From Reticulitermes speratus (Eukaryota > Arthropoda > Insecta > Blattodea > Rhinotermitidae), in contig JAJKFL010000006.1 of assembly GCA_021186555.1 (NCBI GenBank), forward strand, positions 37,755,478-37,819,477: a stretch of DNA of 64,000 nt. Reading direction: 5' to 3'. Positions 23,480 through 35,849 of this stretch are shown one piece after another. Under the pieces are notes generated by a model. The model ran no database searches. It had not been told where the DNA came from and saw only the letters and a program-made list of their open reading frames with translations. The stretch's first letter is position 1; every line of letters begins with the position of its first letter. The translations under genes were made by a program, and so were the position numbers.

Positions 23480-24599
23480 CGAAATAGGGTTTAGTGCCCA
23501 CTGCATGTTAAACACACCCGTGTTTCATAACTAATATAGGCCTATCCTCTTTTTTTTTCAACGCGTACACACTGGCTTAGCGTCCCTTTTCGACGGGCAC
23601 TGACGTACGCATCATACGATTGTCACTGTGAACACTGGGATGTAGATGAAGGCACGCGTTCCAGTTTATTGTATTTTCTGGTCCTTAGTAGGTAGATGAT
23701 TCACAATGGGCCAGTCATCAGGAAGTTCCAACAGACGTGAAGGGGGGGGGGGTCTTCTTGTGTCAGAAGGGAAATCAGAATCGGAAGAGGGCGGAATCCT
23801 AATATTTGATAGCGAAGAAGAAGAAGAAGAGAATGATGCTCTTTCATTTGTGGTTTAGCGTTACATATTTAGAACTATGAGAAACGGCTGGTTAGGTCTT
23901 ACGATCCTGGAATATTATAAAAGTGAGTACTTTTTACTGCGTACTCGTAGTGTGTAATATTCCGACTTTTACTGCACCAAAGGAGAAGGTCTTCCAAATT
24001 TCTGTCGACGGAATGTGAGATACAAATGACTCATGTACATTAAGGCGTAGGAGCAGGTTATTTGGTGTACTAAATGGCCTCGAATTCCATTGTTAGGAAG
24101 CCCGGTTTCGTTACACATTGATTGGCTACGTTTCTTTGTTAGACCTCTGATTACCTTAATAATAAGAGGAAACATTTCAGTGTTCCTCTACATGTTGTAT
24201 GGATTCTGTGCTTTCGTTCACCCACCCGCGCTTGTTTGCGTCTATTGGGGGGGGGGGGGGGATCCTAACGTCAGTAAACTACGTCATAGCAGACCCTACA
24301 TAAATATGTAAGGAAATTTTGATGCATTTCTTCTTCCGTGCTCGTTTTTAGTATTTATTCGCTCTTATCTTTCCTTTATCTGACGTTCCAGGATTAATCA
24401 CATTTTGATGTAACGACTCCTGAAGGGTCATGACTGCATGCATCCAGTCACCCGATCGTAAAGATCTCGTATGATCTTTAGCTTACATTTACAGCGTTCC
24501 AAAACGCAGTCGTAAAGAATCCGGATCCTGTATAAGTAAACATCCTAATGAACTTATCTGCGAAGAAGAGGAGGTTTGTGATGGTCAGGGTCATGATGG
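23480..24599. other. Unassigned stretch, with acidic frame and G-run
   Basis: A frame near 23760-23858 reads ESEEGGILIFDSEEEEEEND and then stops; it contains a GAA/GAG repeat (23813-23832). It may be a scrap of a transposase N terminus, but this is a guess. A pure G-run of about 15 lies at 24247-24261. No gene is supported. Confidence 0.4.
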
Positions 24600-24990
24600 A
24601 CGATCATAAGGTTGACACCAGAGGATAAGAATTGTAAGGGATAAGCACGATATTGAAATATGCGCTTGACGAAGTAATGGATAACTACTGATAACGACGG
24701 CTATGATGATGCTGATGTGTAGTAACGGCGGTAATGATTAACGACACCTTAACCGGCAAGGATAAGCACAAACATGTTGGCCTAATGATAAGGATAAACT
24801 TAATGGTAAAGGATAGGGTGGACTTAATGATAACTTGGCATCGTAAATGATACGGATAGACCTGATGATAGGGATAAGCATGTTGGTAAGTGATACGGGT
24901 GGACGTACTGATAAGAATAACCATGATGCTTAATGATGAGAGGGATTAAGAAGATAAAAGTGTGATGATGGTGGTTGTGGTGATGATGTC
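24600..24990. repeat. Degenerate GATAAGGATAA-type minisatellite
   Basis: Short words such as ATGATAAGGATAA, TGATAGGGATAAGC and TGATACGG(G)TGGAC recur with irregular spacing, and the strand is strongly purine-biased. This suggests an old tandem array based on a unit of about 35-45 bp. The exact period could not be fixed by eye. Confidence 0.6.
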
Positions 24991-25098
24991 ACAGCTCAGA
25001 AAGATAGATGATCGGATGCTGAGTTATTTTCAGGGCGTAGATGCCTGGGGCTGTTAGGTAGTGCTCCCACCCACACTGAATGTTCCCTCTTTTTCCAG

Positions 25099-25120
25099 GT
25101 GGTGGCGCCCCGCAGCAGCC
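25099..25120 (+). other. 5'UTR part of exon after a splice acceptor
   Basis: The pyrimidine tract TGTTCCCTCTTTTTCCAG ends at 25098 and is a strong acceptor, so the ATG-containing exon is not the first exon of the transcript. The 22 nt before the ATG are GC-rich and carry a favourable start context (GCAGCCATGG). The leader exon was not located. Confidence 0.7.
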
Positions 25121-25226
25121 ATGGATAAGGAGAACGGGGAGACGGCGGATCGCGGGGAGAAGAGTGGTTCAGCGGCAGGCGCCCCGGCGGACGCCGCCAG
25201 CCTGTTGGACGCCGCCAGTCTCTTCG
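25121..25226 (+). CDS. tou: Coding exon 1 of a BAZ2/toutatis-like gene
   Basis: This exon encodes 35 residues starting MDKENGETADRGEKSG and ending in the Ala-rich ADAASLLDAASLF, then one base of a split glycine codon. The donor is G|GTGAGTG, close to the insect consensus. The ATG has a good Kozak context (GCAGCCATGG). The exon is GC-rich, unlike its AT-rich surroundings. Joining to the exon at 60533 completes a GGC glycine and gives LF-GHSLFGG with no frame break, which is the main evidence that the two belong together despite a 35.3-kb gap. The peptide alone is low in complexity and has no domain; the family name rests on exons 2 and 3. BAZ2/toutatis proteins are large nuclear subunits with MBD/TAM, DDT, PHD and bromodomain modules further downstream; those lie outside this window. 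Confidence 0.75.
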
Positions 25227-26169
25227 GTGAGTGAAACGATGATTAAGTGGTTTATTTCTTCGATTGATTTGTCTCTTTAGACATGCGACGGTGTGTTTGT
25301 GAGGCCACACCGTCTGATTGTTATGTTAGTGATGCTGTCCGAACAACGCAAGTCCTTGAGGAATGGTCCCTCCTGGAGGAGGGTAAGCATTTTGGATCAC
25401 AGTTTGTAGGAACTGACATAAAACATCAATGGAAACCCTCATACTAAGAAAGACAAGCGAGGAGTCTAAGTCAGGGTCCCAAGTTTGAGCAGTGTGCGTC
25501 GGTACATTGATCTGCCTTGGGGTAGGACAGTCTGGGGTAGACAAGTGTGATCGGCATGGCAATGTTTTCAGTCATCCCGCTGGTCCATTCAGTGAAGTTA
25601 GTCGCTGTAAGAAATTTATTTGGTTCCAATTTATTTCTGTAGCCCTCTTGTTTATAAATGTTCTCTGTTATGGATTTTCATGAAATTGGAGCAGTGGTAA
25701 AGCAGGTGAATTAATCTGAACTCAGTGAATCGACCTTTTTTTCCTTTGTTTTGCTGTGAACTGTGGAATACGGTAGCTTAATTCAGTTTTTAATCATGAA
25801 TGTGTAGCTGCTTGACCGGTCATGTCACAGTCCAAGCTGGGTCGATGCTTGTGTATGAGAAAGAGAGCTATACAGGGGGACAGCAGTCTGCAACTATAAT
25901 GTATGCTTCGGGTGATATTACCATTTCGTGCGCCGATGTACACGCTGGCATGATGGAAAACGGAGCCCGTCTGATAAATGATAACTGCATCCTACGGCCG
26001 TTTGGATGATGGACCTGATGCTGTAATAACTGCGATCGTAGAGAATTCGGTTATTGCCGTTCCGAAACTGTCACGGCTGATATATCTATTGCCAGTCATT
26101 TCTTTGGATGGAGTTTTAATTGACCTGCTGTCCATCAAATTTTCTTCGAAATTGTTTATCGTTCAAAGG
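25227..26169. other. Intronic, no feature recognised
   Basis: Only short frames without domains. Confidence 0.5.
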
Positions 26170-26455
26170 GACTTTTAATCTTTTGATAGGCGTGCATGAG
26201 CCTAAAATCCACACTTCTGCTGAAGTCAGAAAAATAAAAAAATCACAGAAATCGAAAACCTGACCTGTATGAGGTCTGAGGTTCTCAGGGCCGTGAGTTT
26301 TAATATGGCGGTCTTGAGCGACTTGTCGCAGCTTAGTCTGTATGCGCGGCGTCACATCCCAGGAGAACGAAATCTTGATAGATTTATCTAGTAGCTGAGA
26401 GTCCTCTATACTAGACATAATTGATACAGAGAGTGGGATTTTCTCCTTCACACCT
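26170..26455. repeat. Imperfect repeat relic with a CGGCGTCACATCCCA block
   Basis: The words TGAGGTCTGAGGTTCTCAGG and GGCGTCACATCCCAGGA resemble, in part inverted, the segment at 42945-43030 (TGAGGTTTGAGATTCTCACG, TGAGATGTGACGCCGTG). Translated, that segment gives VLTAVSI/DVTP-like wording that I remember as a common repeat-derived false protein in insects. The family is unnamed here. Confidence 0.45.
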
Positions 26456-26671
26456 GTGTAGCAGACATCGCCACGAGCAGGTCATTTTAATTAAGCAGTA
26501 GCACACTAGATACAATGGCTGTACCGCTGCAGTTAAAAATGCCTGGGGCTGTACCTCCATTACGCCGCACGTCTTCAACGCAGTGCTTAATTAAACACAG
26601 GGACAGCTTCACATTTGTAGCCTTTTACCACCAAGGATCAATAAGTTAAACATTGACATATTTCCACACCA

Positions 26672-26713
26672 ACCAACCAACCAACCACCAACCACAACCA
26701 ACCAACCAACCAC
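26672..26713. repeat. (AACC)n microsatellite
   Basis: AACCAACCAACC units with two interruptions. Confidence 0.9.
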
Positions 26714-26996
26714 CTGATGGTCATACTGCCATGACTTGGTCTTTTTGCACGGGATTTCCTCGGCGTCTGAAGCGCGCACACAAACAGTACAGCCTACACC
26801 ATGAAAAATACGACCTAATGAACAAGATAAACCAGTACCATGCATCAAATACAACACCTACCGAAACATTAACATATTATCTTAGTACGAATAACAAGTG
26901 GTGTCTGTGCGTGCCGGACGGTGAAAAGTGGGAAACCTTGCCAAAAAAGTGAACCAATGAAAACGACGTTTTAATATATGCAGTTTTAACGACGAT

Positions 26997-27042
26997 AAAC
27001 CCCTGAGGATGGCTTATAAGAGCCGAAACATGTGTCGGGTTT
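26997..27042 (+). ncRNA. Hammerhead-ribozyme-like motif D
   Basis: Stem I is six perfect pairs (AAACCC/GGGUUU). The core is CUGAGGA, one extra U, stem II GGCU/AGCC, then GAAAC, palindromic ACAUGU and the cleavage triplet GUC. Predicted cleavage is between 27036 and 27037. This has the most complete stem I in the window. The GTGCA..GGTTGG motif follows at about 27092-27106. Confidence 0.75.
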
Positions 27043-28813
27043 TAAAAGGTTTTTAAGTGTGTTTTGAAAAACTATACAGTTTTTTAATAAAGTGCATCCG
27101 GTTGGTGAGTGAAGATAGTGACTTTATGATGAAGTTACTCCGCTTTTTCTATCCCATTGCGAGCCCTTGTTAAACTGAAGCCAGGAGTCTGCGCCGAATC
27201 TGCGTGAGATGGCATCAGAGTTACGTGCCCCGTAATTAATTTACGTGGATTTTTTTTTATTATTTTATGAAAAACGATATGTCATGTGGACATGGCGGTA
27301 ACATAAAACATGAAGCTCGTATTCAGAGCATACGGTGTGCTTTTATGAATCGGCTGTAGGCCTACAGGTTGTCTCCGACGTGAGACACGGATACCGTCCT
27401 AGAAATATTGATGCGTTTCGAAACGATACAAATAGACAGTCATGCCAATTATTTACTGCTAACGTTATATCTGACGTACACTACTTAAAACGAAATTTAT
27501 TGTCCTGGTACTTAACGGCACTAGAAGGCAGGTCACAACGATGTAATTAAAAGCAGCACCAATGACCTACATAAGCTGCGAAAGAAATTTGCTTGTGGTT
27601 CGGATAACTAATGGGCGGATTTATCCAACACCGACTGACCATCTTAAACACACAGTCACCGACATAGTAATATTACTCTTGTGCAGTGTCGTTAAATAAT
27701 TCACTTATGTTGATATTATGTCATTTAAACAATAAGATACCTTTCTGATTTGTGACGTATTATATAGACCTGTGTACTGTTTTGGGCAGTCATTATGCTC
27801 GTGCGGATTGTTGGAGCGAGACAGGCTTTAAAGTTAATATCGAGTGGAAAAGTCAAAATCGTGACATATTTTAAAAGTACACTTTCCAGGAAAGGAGTCG
27901 TATCACCGCAATCTAATTACAGTACCTACGGGTGCTTACAGCTGCAGATCAGGAGTGTGTGAACTTTGTTCTTGTTCATGATTGTTTTAATGAAAATCCG
28001 TTTATAATAACCAATGTGGGGTTTGGAGCGACTGCATAGTAGCCTACTGATTCGCACGTTCTTTGACCGCGTTAATTATCTGCCTAGATTTGAACATATA
28101 CTTATGCAGCAAGATGACTGTTATTTCACAGAACGGATTACACGTAGCTTAGAAGCTCCGTAGCTTCCTTCGTGATAATTATATGAATTGTTGGATGCAG
28201 AGCTTGTCGTTGCCACACACATGGAAATAAAGGGGGTGGAGGGGTGGGTGGGGGTTGTATAGAGGCAGCGAATCTCTGATTCTAATAGCCGGGTCCATTG
28301 TGGTACAGCTCCATGGAAATTGCACGTCTTTGTGCTGTGTTTGGTTAAACTTTTCGCTACTGGGAGCGCTGTTGTAGGGACATAAATGACACTCATTGTA
28401 CCGGTCACTTATGATCTGTCCTGAAGGCGCCATCTGCAGCTACCAAACATGTAATCCACCTTAACCGGTAACACTGCTAACTTATATTCAGAATTTCATA
28501 TTGTACATCTTCCGTGCAATTGATACACATAAACAAGTTAATTACCAACAAATTGCACTAATGAATGATCTTTCATGATGTATACACAGTGTCAAAATGT
28601 AGGATTTACCAGTCGATTTAACTGGAAGAGATTTCACTATTTCGAGATGTTTGGATGCAGCAGATTTTTATAACTGTCTTGTGTTATAATAATTTTAACG
28701 TATTTTTAATATCGCACAATACATGGATGTTTTAATAGCATATTGACATTGTATATTTTACCATTTACAATTGACAAGCTGTGTAATAACGCTGTATGCG
28801 TCTTTAAGCTTTG
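27043..28813. other. Intronic, no feature recognised
   Basis: The sequence is AT-rich with a C/G-skewed patch at about 28230-28255 (GGGGGTGGAGGGGTGGGTGG). No domain or element end was identified. Confidence 0.5.
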
Positions 28814-28862
28814 ATACTCCCTGAGGATGGCTATGGACTGTAGCCGAAACATGTAGGAGTGT
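28814..28862 (+). ncRNA. Hammerhead-ribozyme-like motif E
   Basis: Stem I AUACUCC/GGAGUGU has seven pairs with one G-U. The core is CUGAGGA, one extra U, stem II GGCUA/UAGCC, then GAAAC, palindromic ACAUGU and triplet GUA. Predicted cleavage is between 28855 and 28856. GTGCAGTTTGTTGGTG follows at 28881-28896. Confidence 0.75.
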
Positions 28863-31441
28863 TTTTATATCCAGGAATTAGTGCAGTTTGTTGGTGATGA
28901 ACTTGTTTATATTCAGAAGTCCCGGCCAAACATCAGGTAACGTGACTGAGGGATTTCATGGGTTTTCTCGCGCCCTTTGAATGCGAATGTCTTGGCAGTA
29001 CCTTGAAATCGGCAGATTCAGTGGCTGAATCGATATAAACTCAGGCTTCAGTTTCTTACGGATACACTGTTTTTTATTAATTATTCAGAGTGCTTTTGTT
29101 TTACTTCATTTCCCTATTTTCTTTCAACAGATGGTAATTCAAAGTGGATTGGACGGAAGCCCCAGAACTGCTTTCTACAGAACAGATAGGCCGAGGTGCC
29201 ATTATTATATTTTGTAACAGTAACTCAGCTGTACATTTCAATCATAAATCGGAAAACATCCACTTGGAAGACGAGAAGTATGTAGGAGGATAACATTAAT
29301 GTGAAGATTGGGAAGACAGCTTTAGTTTATGATGGGGATAACTGGCTGGTAGTCGTGTGTTGTAGTAGTGTCGGGATTTGGTATTAGCAGTGTTCAACCT
29401 TCAGAGGCTATTACTCCGCCTCTGTGAATAAAGAGGAATTTAGGATGTGCATTGTTGTCAGTGGACTCGGGATAGGATCAAGTTACTTACTTCTGTGAAT
29501 ACGGCAGTGAACTTAAAGCGTTACGTGAAAGGTGGGAATTTCCTGACTGTGGCCTTCGTAAGGGTAGTAAATTATATTCATGGACGAGCCGGTACATATT
29601 TGTGGCAAGTAGAAAACAATCCCTTGATACATAGCTACTTGAGTCTGCCAGTAATTTGTACCACTTCCAGTAGTGATAGAGGATGGTGGGACGGTCGAAG
29701 GGGGCGTATGTATACTGTGCAGGGTCGTCGGTATTGATTTCTGTCGTCCAAGATGGATCCTTCCTCACTTCTCCAACACTGAGGAACCTCCTGGCCATCT
29801 TGGTGTGAGTCCTAATGCTGGCGGTGCCCAGTGAGGTGAAGAGAGAGGAAAGCGGCTGCCAGGCGGGGGTGGCGCAAAAGACGTCCAGTCTTTTACAACA
29901 CATCGCTTTCTCTGTCGCGCTTGTCTTTCTCTCTTCTGCTTGTAGTCACAAGAGTTTTAGAACTTGTTTCCTTTCTCTTACCATCTCCCTCTGTCCTTAC
30001 TCACTAGCTGCACTGTGCTCGCCAAAAGCTTCCACCCCAGAAACCTCCCTCATCCCCTCGCAATTTGAAGACCCCTTCCCCACTTCTTCGTTTGCCGAAC
30101 CCAACTTCGTGTCCGCTTTCCATCTCTTTTCTTACATCGTGTGAAAATCAATGGAATCGCTACTCGGTAACAAGATTTTTCTTTACGATGGAAGATCGGA
30201 AACTCGTTTTCCCGCCAACTAAGGATATTTGTTTTGAAGTGTGAACTTTTTTGTTATGCGTTTATATTAACTTTGGTTTCTGTACCGTTGATGTGTTTAG
30301 ACAGTTATGAACGTGAATAATACCACCAGACACAACATTTAGTCCAATGATTAAAATCTTTAATACTTCACCATTTTTCTCCCATCCAGTGGGCATCACC
30401 AAGGATGCGTTTTTATCAGCTGGCTCTGTAATTACATAAGTTAAAATGTTTCATGTGCAATACAGGTAAAATTGACGCTTTATGCATAACTAACGATGTG
30501 ATAGCGTTGTTGTGTTTAAAATATTAACGGTATATCACAGCCGTAGATTTGTCTAGCTTGCTATCCTTTCAGAAATCGCATATCGTATTAGCATTTATGG
30601 ATATATTAAAGTAGTCGTATGGAGTCGTGTTTTGGGAGCTGACAAAGTGTGTAGCAGTGTTACGTTCATATTCTGATTTATTTCAGTAATCGTCTGTTTT
30701 ATTTATACAGTTCCACATCACAGAAAGTACAGTGCGTCTCCATCATAGTGACAACCCGGTGAATACTGTATAGAGGAAGAATCTGTGTTTTATTGTCAGA
30801 ATCTTACGAAATTTGTAGTTCCATCCTGTGGGCAAACTGCAGAGTTTCTTAATGTCAGATGGTTCAGTATGTAGCCTGTAGTACCCGCTGCTGTAAAGGG
30901 GCGAGGCGGAATAGCTGCGACAGTGACTGACTGCTGGCTGGGTGATTCATTTTAATTCTTCACAGTTCATGTAGCTTGCATTGCTGTTTTCCCTCTCTCA
31001 CGATCGCGTCCAGACCGGCTGTGGGCGTACAAAGCCTCCTATCCAGCAGATACCTGCGGATGTTCCCTCTCGGATAAACTCGCCAGAGCATGAAGATGAC
31101 CATTCACCTCCCATTTCGTGCCTGAGCCTTCCGACTTCATACGCAACCGAATTGTTTTGTATTGTTTTGATTTGTGTAGCACAAGGGATTTTTAAGTTAC
31201 AGTAGTGAATAATATGAAAGGATTAAATTTTCTTGGCGGAAATGTTGCATAAAGGAAAACCCTGTTGTCAATGTGTAACCATGTAACCAGTAATTAGTAG
31301 ACAGTTACTAACATACAGTGCCAAATAGACAGCAACAAACGTACTGTTCCTACGTCAGTAAAAAACATGACATAAAATCTGAAGCTTGCATGGGCAGAAT
31401 TGATGGCAAAACGACACGAATTAAGGTTCAAGATAGAAAGT
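28863..31441. other. Intronic, no gene supported
   Basis: It includes a 138-codon minus frame (29487-29903) and a 109-codon plus frame in CT-rich sequence (29815-30144). Neither has a recognisable domain or splice context that would argue for an exon. No repeat family was recognised. Confidence 0.45.
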
Positions 31442-31745
31442 TGCGGCCGTGCCATGGCTCAGGCGGTTAGTCGCCGGCCTCCCACCGCGGAGACCCGGGT
31501 TCAATTCCGGGCCAGTCCATTGGGATTTGTGGTGGACAAAGTGGCACTGGGGCAGGTTTTTGCGCGAGTAATTCGGATTTCCCCTGTCATTTTCATTCCA
31601 CCGGTGTTCCATTACTTGAAAAAATGCAAGAAAAAACTGATCATCTTTTCTTTCTCTTCATCTTCATCACAAGGGTTGTACAATAAGCCTTAAGGCTGCG
31701 GTGCGTCCGTAGCATCTGCTGAGGGGCACTTCTAAAAAAAAAAAA
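31442..31745 (+). mobile_element. SINE-C, near full length
   Basis: The head has box A (GCCATGGCTCAGGCGGTTAG) and box B (GGGTTCAATTCC), the body GGGATTTGTGGTGGACAAAG, the TTAAGGCTGCGGTGCGTCCG block, and an A-rich tail ending at about 31744. It translates to MAQAVSRRPPT-like wording, a SINE artefact rather than a gene. Confidence 0.92.
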
Positions 31746-32714
31746 GAACAGTTAGACCGACAATTACCAGTAGCACTATATTAATGTCCTTAAATTTTTA
31801 ACCGCAGGATTTTGTGGCTGGTATTGGACCTGCGTTGCTCGCATAATCTGCGAATTCCGAAATAGATACTAAAGGACTTACGTTGTGAGTTTGTAAACAA
31901 GTATGCATTTTGTGGGCTAGATGAGGTAGTCTTAATCAATGAATCGACGATCGATAATAATATAACTGATTGGGATGTCGATTAATTGTGACAGCACTGG
32001 AATGATATATTTAGTAATCTTTTCGTTCCTCTGTACCTGGTATACATTTTAATTGAACTCTTGATTCACCTACGACGTTGCTACATCAAGATACAATGTT
32101 ATCAGTAATCAGCATGACATCACCTTTTCCACTGGCTAGTAAGATATTGTTTCCACGCTTGACTGACTTCATCATCCCCCAGTATATGCAAATTGTAGTT
32201 AGTTACATGCATGTGAAACCATTGCAGTAAGTAATAAAAAAAAAAAATAATATCATAGACCTGTTATAACTGGGAAATAACTGTGCAACTGTCTGCTATA
32301 TTAATTATATTTTAATGCTTTGGTACCGTTGAGAGACGCATTGGCCACTCATCTCTGAACGCCTTTCATTTTCCTCATAAGTTCAGCTTCGTTTTAATTC
32401 GCTTCATAGTGTTAGTATCTTCGATCTTCACATTTTAGGTTCTCGTCCCAAAAGCCACGTTTGTCTAGTGACTGTAACTAGTTCTTTATAACGGACTCAT
32501 CACATTGGAAACGTTTTGCTTGAAGAAATAACCAGACTCGGTTGCCGAAACTTGGACGTTGTCACATCACTACAGATTTCGTACGCCCATTCAGCCACAC
32601 TCAGTGAGGAGAAAAAGGACGAGGAGTCGGGGCCGTTACCTCCGTTCAATAGAAGGACTGGAGGAGCCGTGTTGAAACTCTCAATCGCTGTTAAGACTTT
32701 TTTTTAGACAATTA
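31746..32714. other. Intronic, no feature recognised
   Basis: An A-run lies at about 32237-32247. Nothing else can be assigned. Confidence 0.5.
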
Positions 32715-34836
32715 CAGTAGAACGTCGTTGTTCGCGGGGTAACGTCAATGAATTATCCCTGAACGTTAAAACCGCGATCGCCAATTTAAGACCTTATGGA
32801 GAAAATGAGTGTAGGGAGGGTGGGAAAGGAACACGAAAAATGATAGTGTACATTAATGATTAATGCACAAGAAAACTTTTTTGTTGACTGGAATTATGTC
32901 GGTGTTTCTGGCTGAAAGTTGCCTCAGCAGTCGAACGACGTAGGCGAGGGGGAGACAGAAGTCTTTATTCAGAAAGAGGTGATCTTAGATTGCTGTGCCT
33001 TCGTCTGCATATCCTTGTACACCTTATTGTATGGCAGCCGCCATCTTGCGACTAAATTTCAGGCACATTTCTTCAGAGCACTGGTAGAGTGCTTACACCT
33101 CTTCACAACAACGTCGGGATGTTCATCGTCTGGTACATCAGCACTGTCAGCTGTTCACGGTCCTCGTCAGTTAACTGAGCAGCATGAGAATCGAGAACTG
33201 CCTAGATATCAGCCTCCTCCACATATGAAAATCTTCCTGGAACTTTACGGGCTAAAGCTAGGATGTTTCTTATGCTTATGGAAAATCCGCAGAAGTCTTT
33301 AAAGGTGCTTCAAGCCAAAGCTTTTCCCAGCAGCCGTTCACAGGTGTGGGATTCAGTTCGTTTTATGTTCGTCTGTGCAGTCAGCTAAGCTGTGCGGTTT
33401 CCAGCATTCCCTGACACTAACAAAGTTCTCATTCTCACTGGTTTCCAAGATATGGTTGAAGACGTGACAAGTGTAATAGCTCTTGAATGTCGCGATGATT
33501 CGCGCTGGTCGGGCGTCTGCAGGAGTGAGTCGGTGTTCTTGGGCGGATACTCTACTTAGATATTTGGATGGGCGAGACCAAGATCCTGCGGATACCCTGG
33601 GGCATGATCTACGACAAGGAGGCCTTGAATGCTACATTCTTGGACTTCAGATGCTCTCCAACCTCATGAACAAAGCAACTGATGAGCCAGTCCAACAGTA
33701 ATCTACTTCGTCACCCAGCGTTTTTATCGTACTTCCAAAACACAGGCAACCGGCTTTTGTTCTTCCTCTTTAGGCCCGGGGACTTAAGTAATGGTAGATC
33801 AGGACAAATTTAATTATAAATTCAGCCAAAGTATTACCACAGCAGAGAAGGGTGATACGATCCTTTGCAATTTAAACCATGGAGAAGTCTTTTCGTTCTT
33901 GGATATGAATGAACGAATTGGCATTGTGTACAAAACCGGACTGTCTTTTCGCGGTTGAAGACTTCTGTGACGTGGCCGTTTTCCGCTGTTATCTCTTTGA
34001 AATGCTCTGGGTAGGTTTCCGTTTTTTTGGGATGTGACTCTGCGCGACAGGGTAATCGGATCCAGTTACACCGTGGCACAGCATCATTGCCTAGAATCAC
34101 GCAACCTTCAAGTACACTACTGTGAAAACCAGAGGGTACTTAGCGCCAGTCACATGATTATAAGATGCTGATTCTCCTAGTCTCCTCTTCATGTTGTACA
34201 GGACTATTCGCTTGTTAAAAGTGTCAAAACGTCCTTTACTGTCTTGTAATGCCCTTCTCCTCACCCCTAGACTCTGGTAGTAGTGTAACCATATAGTCGT
34301 CTGCTTCACCACAGTGCCACTGGCTGATAACCGTTTCTGCGTCTCGCCTTCCAGCAATGCAAACATGACCCCTACATCTTTTAGAGGAAGGAGTGACGAC
34401 TGTTTGCACAAGAAATGTTCGCACACGATTGAACACTAGCCTTGATGCTTCACCTCCTCTTATCTTTATTTTTCTCAATGACATGGTTCGTCGAATCGTT
34501 TCCACCATTATGGCCGCCGACCGTAGTAATGCTCATTCCCTTGTCCAGATTATCCAACACGTCCACTTTCTCTAACAACGGACATCACTTTCCTTTTCAT
34601 TTATTCTTAGGTCCTTCATCAGCATGCTCATCACTCTTTCCAGACAATTAAGACACGAGAGCAACACGTAGTTCTAAAAGTTGTGAAACGTACAGTCAAA
34701 GTATATTGCGTATCGCATGATATCTCATCAGCCACTGAGTGAGGCAGTCTGGCAGATGCGTGTTCGTGTAGTGTTAATACGCAAACGTGACCGCGAATGA
34801 GCCATGATCCTTCCGCGATGCACGATGGTTACAGTA
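32715..34836 (-). mobile_element. Tigger/pogo element, decayed, with one clear end
   Basis: The left end reads TA then CAGTAGAACGTCGTTGTTCG, the typical pogo/Tigger terminal repeat at a TA target. The right end is less certain; a GATGGTTACAG followed by TA at about 34825-34837 could be its diverged partner. The length (about 2.1 kb) and the position of transposase pieces at both ends of the block fit one element. Confidence 0.72.
32980..34640 (-). pseudogene. Tigger-like transposase, heavily decayed
   Basis: The N-terminal helix-turn-helix (psq/CENP-B type) is visible near 34590-34430: EKVDVLDNLDKGMSITTVGG, then NDSTNHVIEKNKDKRR and SIKASVQSC. The C-terminal part follows near 33530-33400: IIATFKSYYTCHVFNHILE, then ETSENENFVSVRECWK. 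These are family landmarks (the ATFKxYY block after the catalytic region, then the WK block). The catalytic core between about 33700 and 34400 is unreadable through stops and shifts. It is not functional. Confidence 0.72.
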
Positions 34837-35204
34837 ATTCTTCCGCGAATAATGGAAACCGTCATGCCAAACCCGCGAGCGAGGCAGATCTACTGTATTC
34901 TCTTCGCTGTCATGATTATAACTTACGGGTATATTCGACTTTATTATATAAATACGTTAATTGTTTATGGTATTGTAGATCAACATATTTTCATAACGCA
35001 AAGGTAGCTAATGAATTTTGGGAAATGTTTTGGTACTTGGAAACAACACTAATAAGAATTACAATTGCAAAGAATTAAGATCGGATTAAATTGGTTGAGT
35101 GCTTACTACCATTCAATTCACAGTTTTTCTTCCCGTCTTCTGTCTGTAAACGAAAGATTAATATAACGCGAGCAAAACTGTACTTTTACTTGTTTTAGGC
35201 GAAT
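34837..35204. other. Intronic, no feature recognised
   Basis: Nothing assignable. Confidence 0.5.
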
Positions 35205-35345
35205 GATACTCCGTCTCTCGCCCTAAGGAAAGAACATAGATTGATGGTAACTGACTACAGAGCTCTGGATGATGTTTTTGGAACTAAGAGAGAGGAAGGA
35301 ATGTGGGACTGGAATACATTGAACAGTAAGAAGCTGCACATGTGT
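35205..35345 (+). mobile_element. LINE 3' fragment (RT C-terminal region)
   Basis: The frame ALRKEHRLMVTDYRALDDVF, then GTKREE and WNTLNSKKLH, follows the family wording LREEHRL-VFEN-VLRKIFG-KRDE-TGEW-LHNEELH of endonuclease/RT LINEs. It is a short isolated fragment. Confidence 0.6.
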
Positions 35346-35588
35346 AAACATTAATAGCTTGATACAGTCAAGGAACATGGGATGGACGAGAAATGGGGCG
35401 TGTAGATCGTTGGGAGATACATGCAGCGTCGAATGGTACTGTGAATAATGAATTGGAGCTTAGGTGACGGAAGTGGTAGAAGCTCATTACGAGAGTGAAG
35501 AAATCACGAAGACCTGTCAGGATAAGGAATCCCAGGGCCAAGATTTGATCTGGACTTAGGCGATACGAAGCAGCCATGAGTAAACTGG
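35346..35588. other. Intronic, possible LINE-derived scrap
   Basis: Short frames only; may continue the preceding LINE fragment. Confidence 0.35.
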
Positions 35589-35849
35589 TTTTTTTTGTGG
35601 TGCTACAGCCCAACTCGGGACTAGGCTGCCCATTGTTGAGGTTTGTAGATCACACACAGCCACACACCCGGTAGGACTCTCTGAACGAGTGATAGATCAG
35701 CTTGTTGCAGAGGCCGCTATCTACACAACACACAACAAACACACGAGACGAACATTCTTGTCCTCAGCGGGAGGATTTGAACCCGGCGCTCCCAGTAATC
35801 AAGCGGCTGAAGACGTACACATTAGACCGCACGACCACGGGATCGGCAC
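35589..35849 (-). mobile_element. SINE-A copy, minus strand
   Basis: Reverse-complemented, it starts GTGCCGATCCCGTGGTCGTG, has box B GGGTTCAAATCC, and shares the SINE-A body around ACTCTCTGAACGAG. The tail is an A-run on its own strand (TTTTTTTT at 35590-35597). Confidence 0.82.

Noticed and set aside
29815..30144. 109-codon plus frame in CT-rich sequence, considered as an exon
   Set aside because: It has no recognisable domain, and intron 1 already joins exons 1 and 2 in frame without it.
31442..31693. Protein with MAQAVSRRPPT start
   Set aside because: The frame lies entirely in SINE-C and recurs in each SINE-C copy in several frames; it is a repeat artefact.
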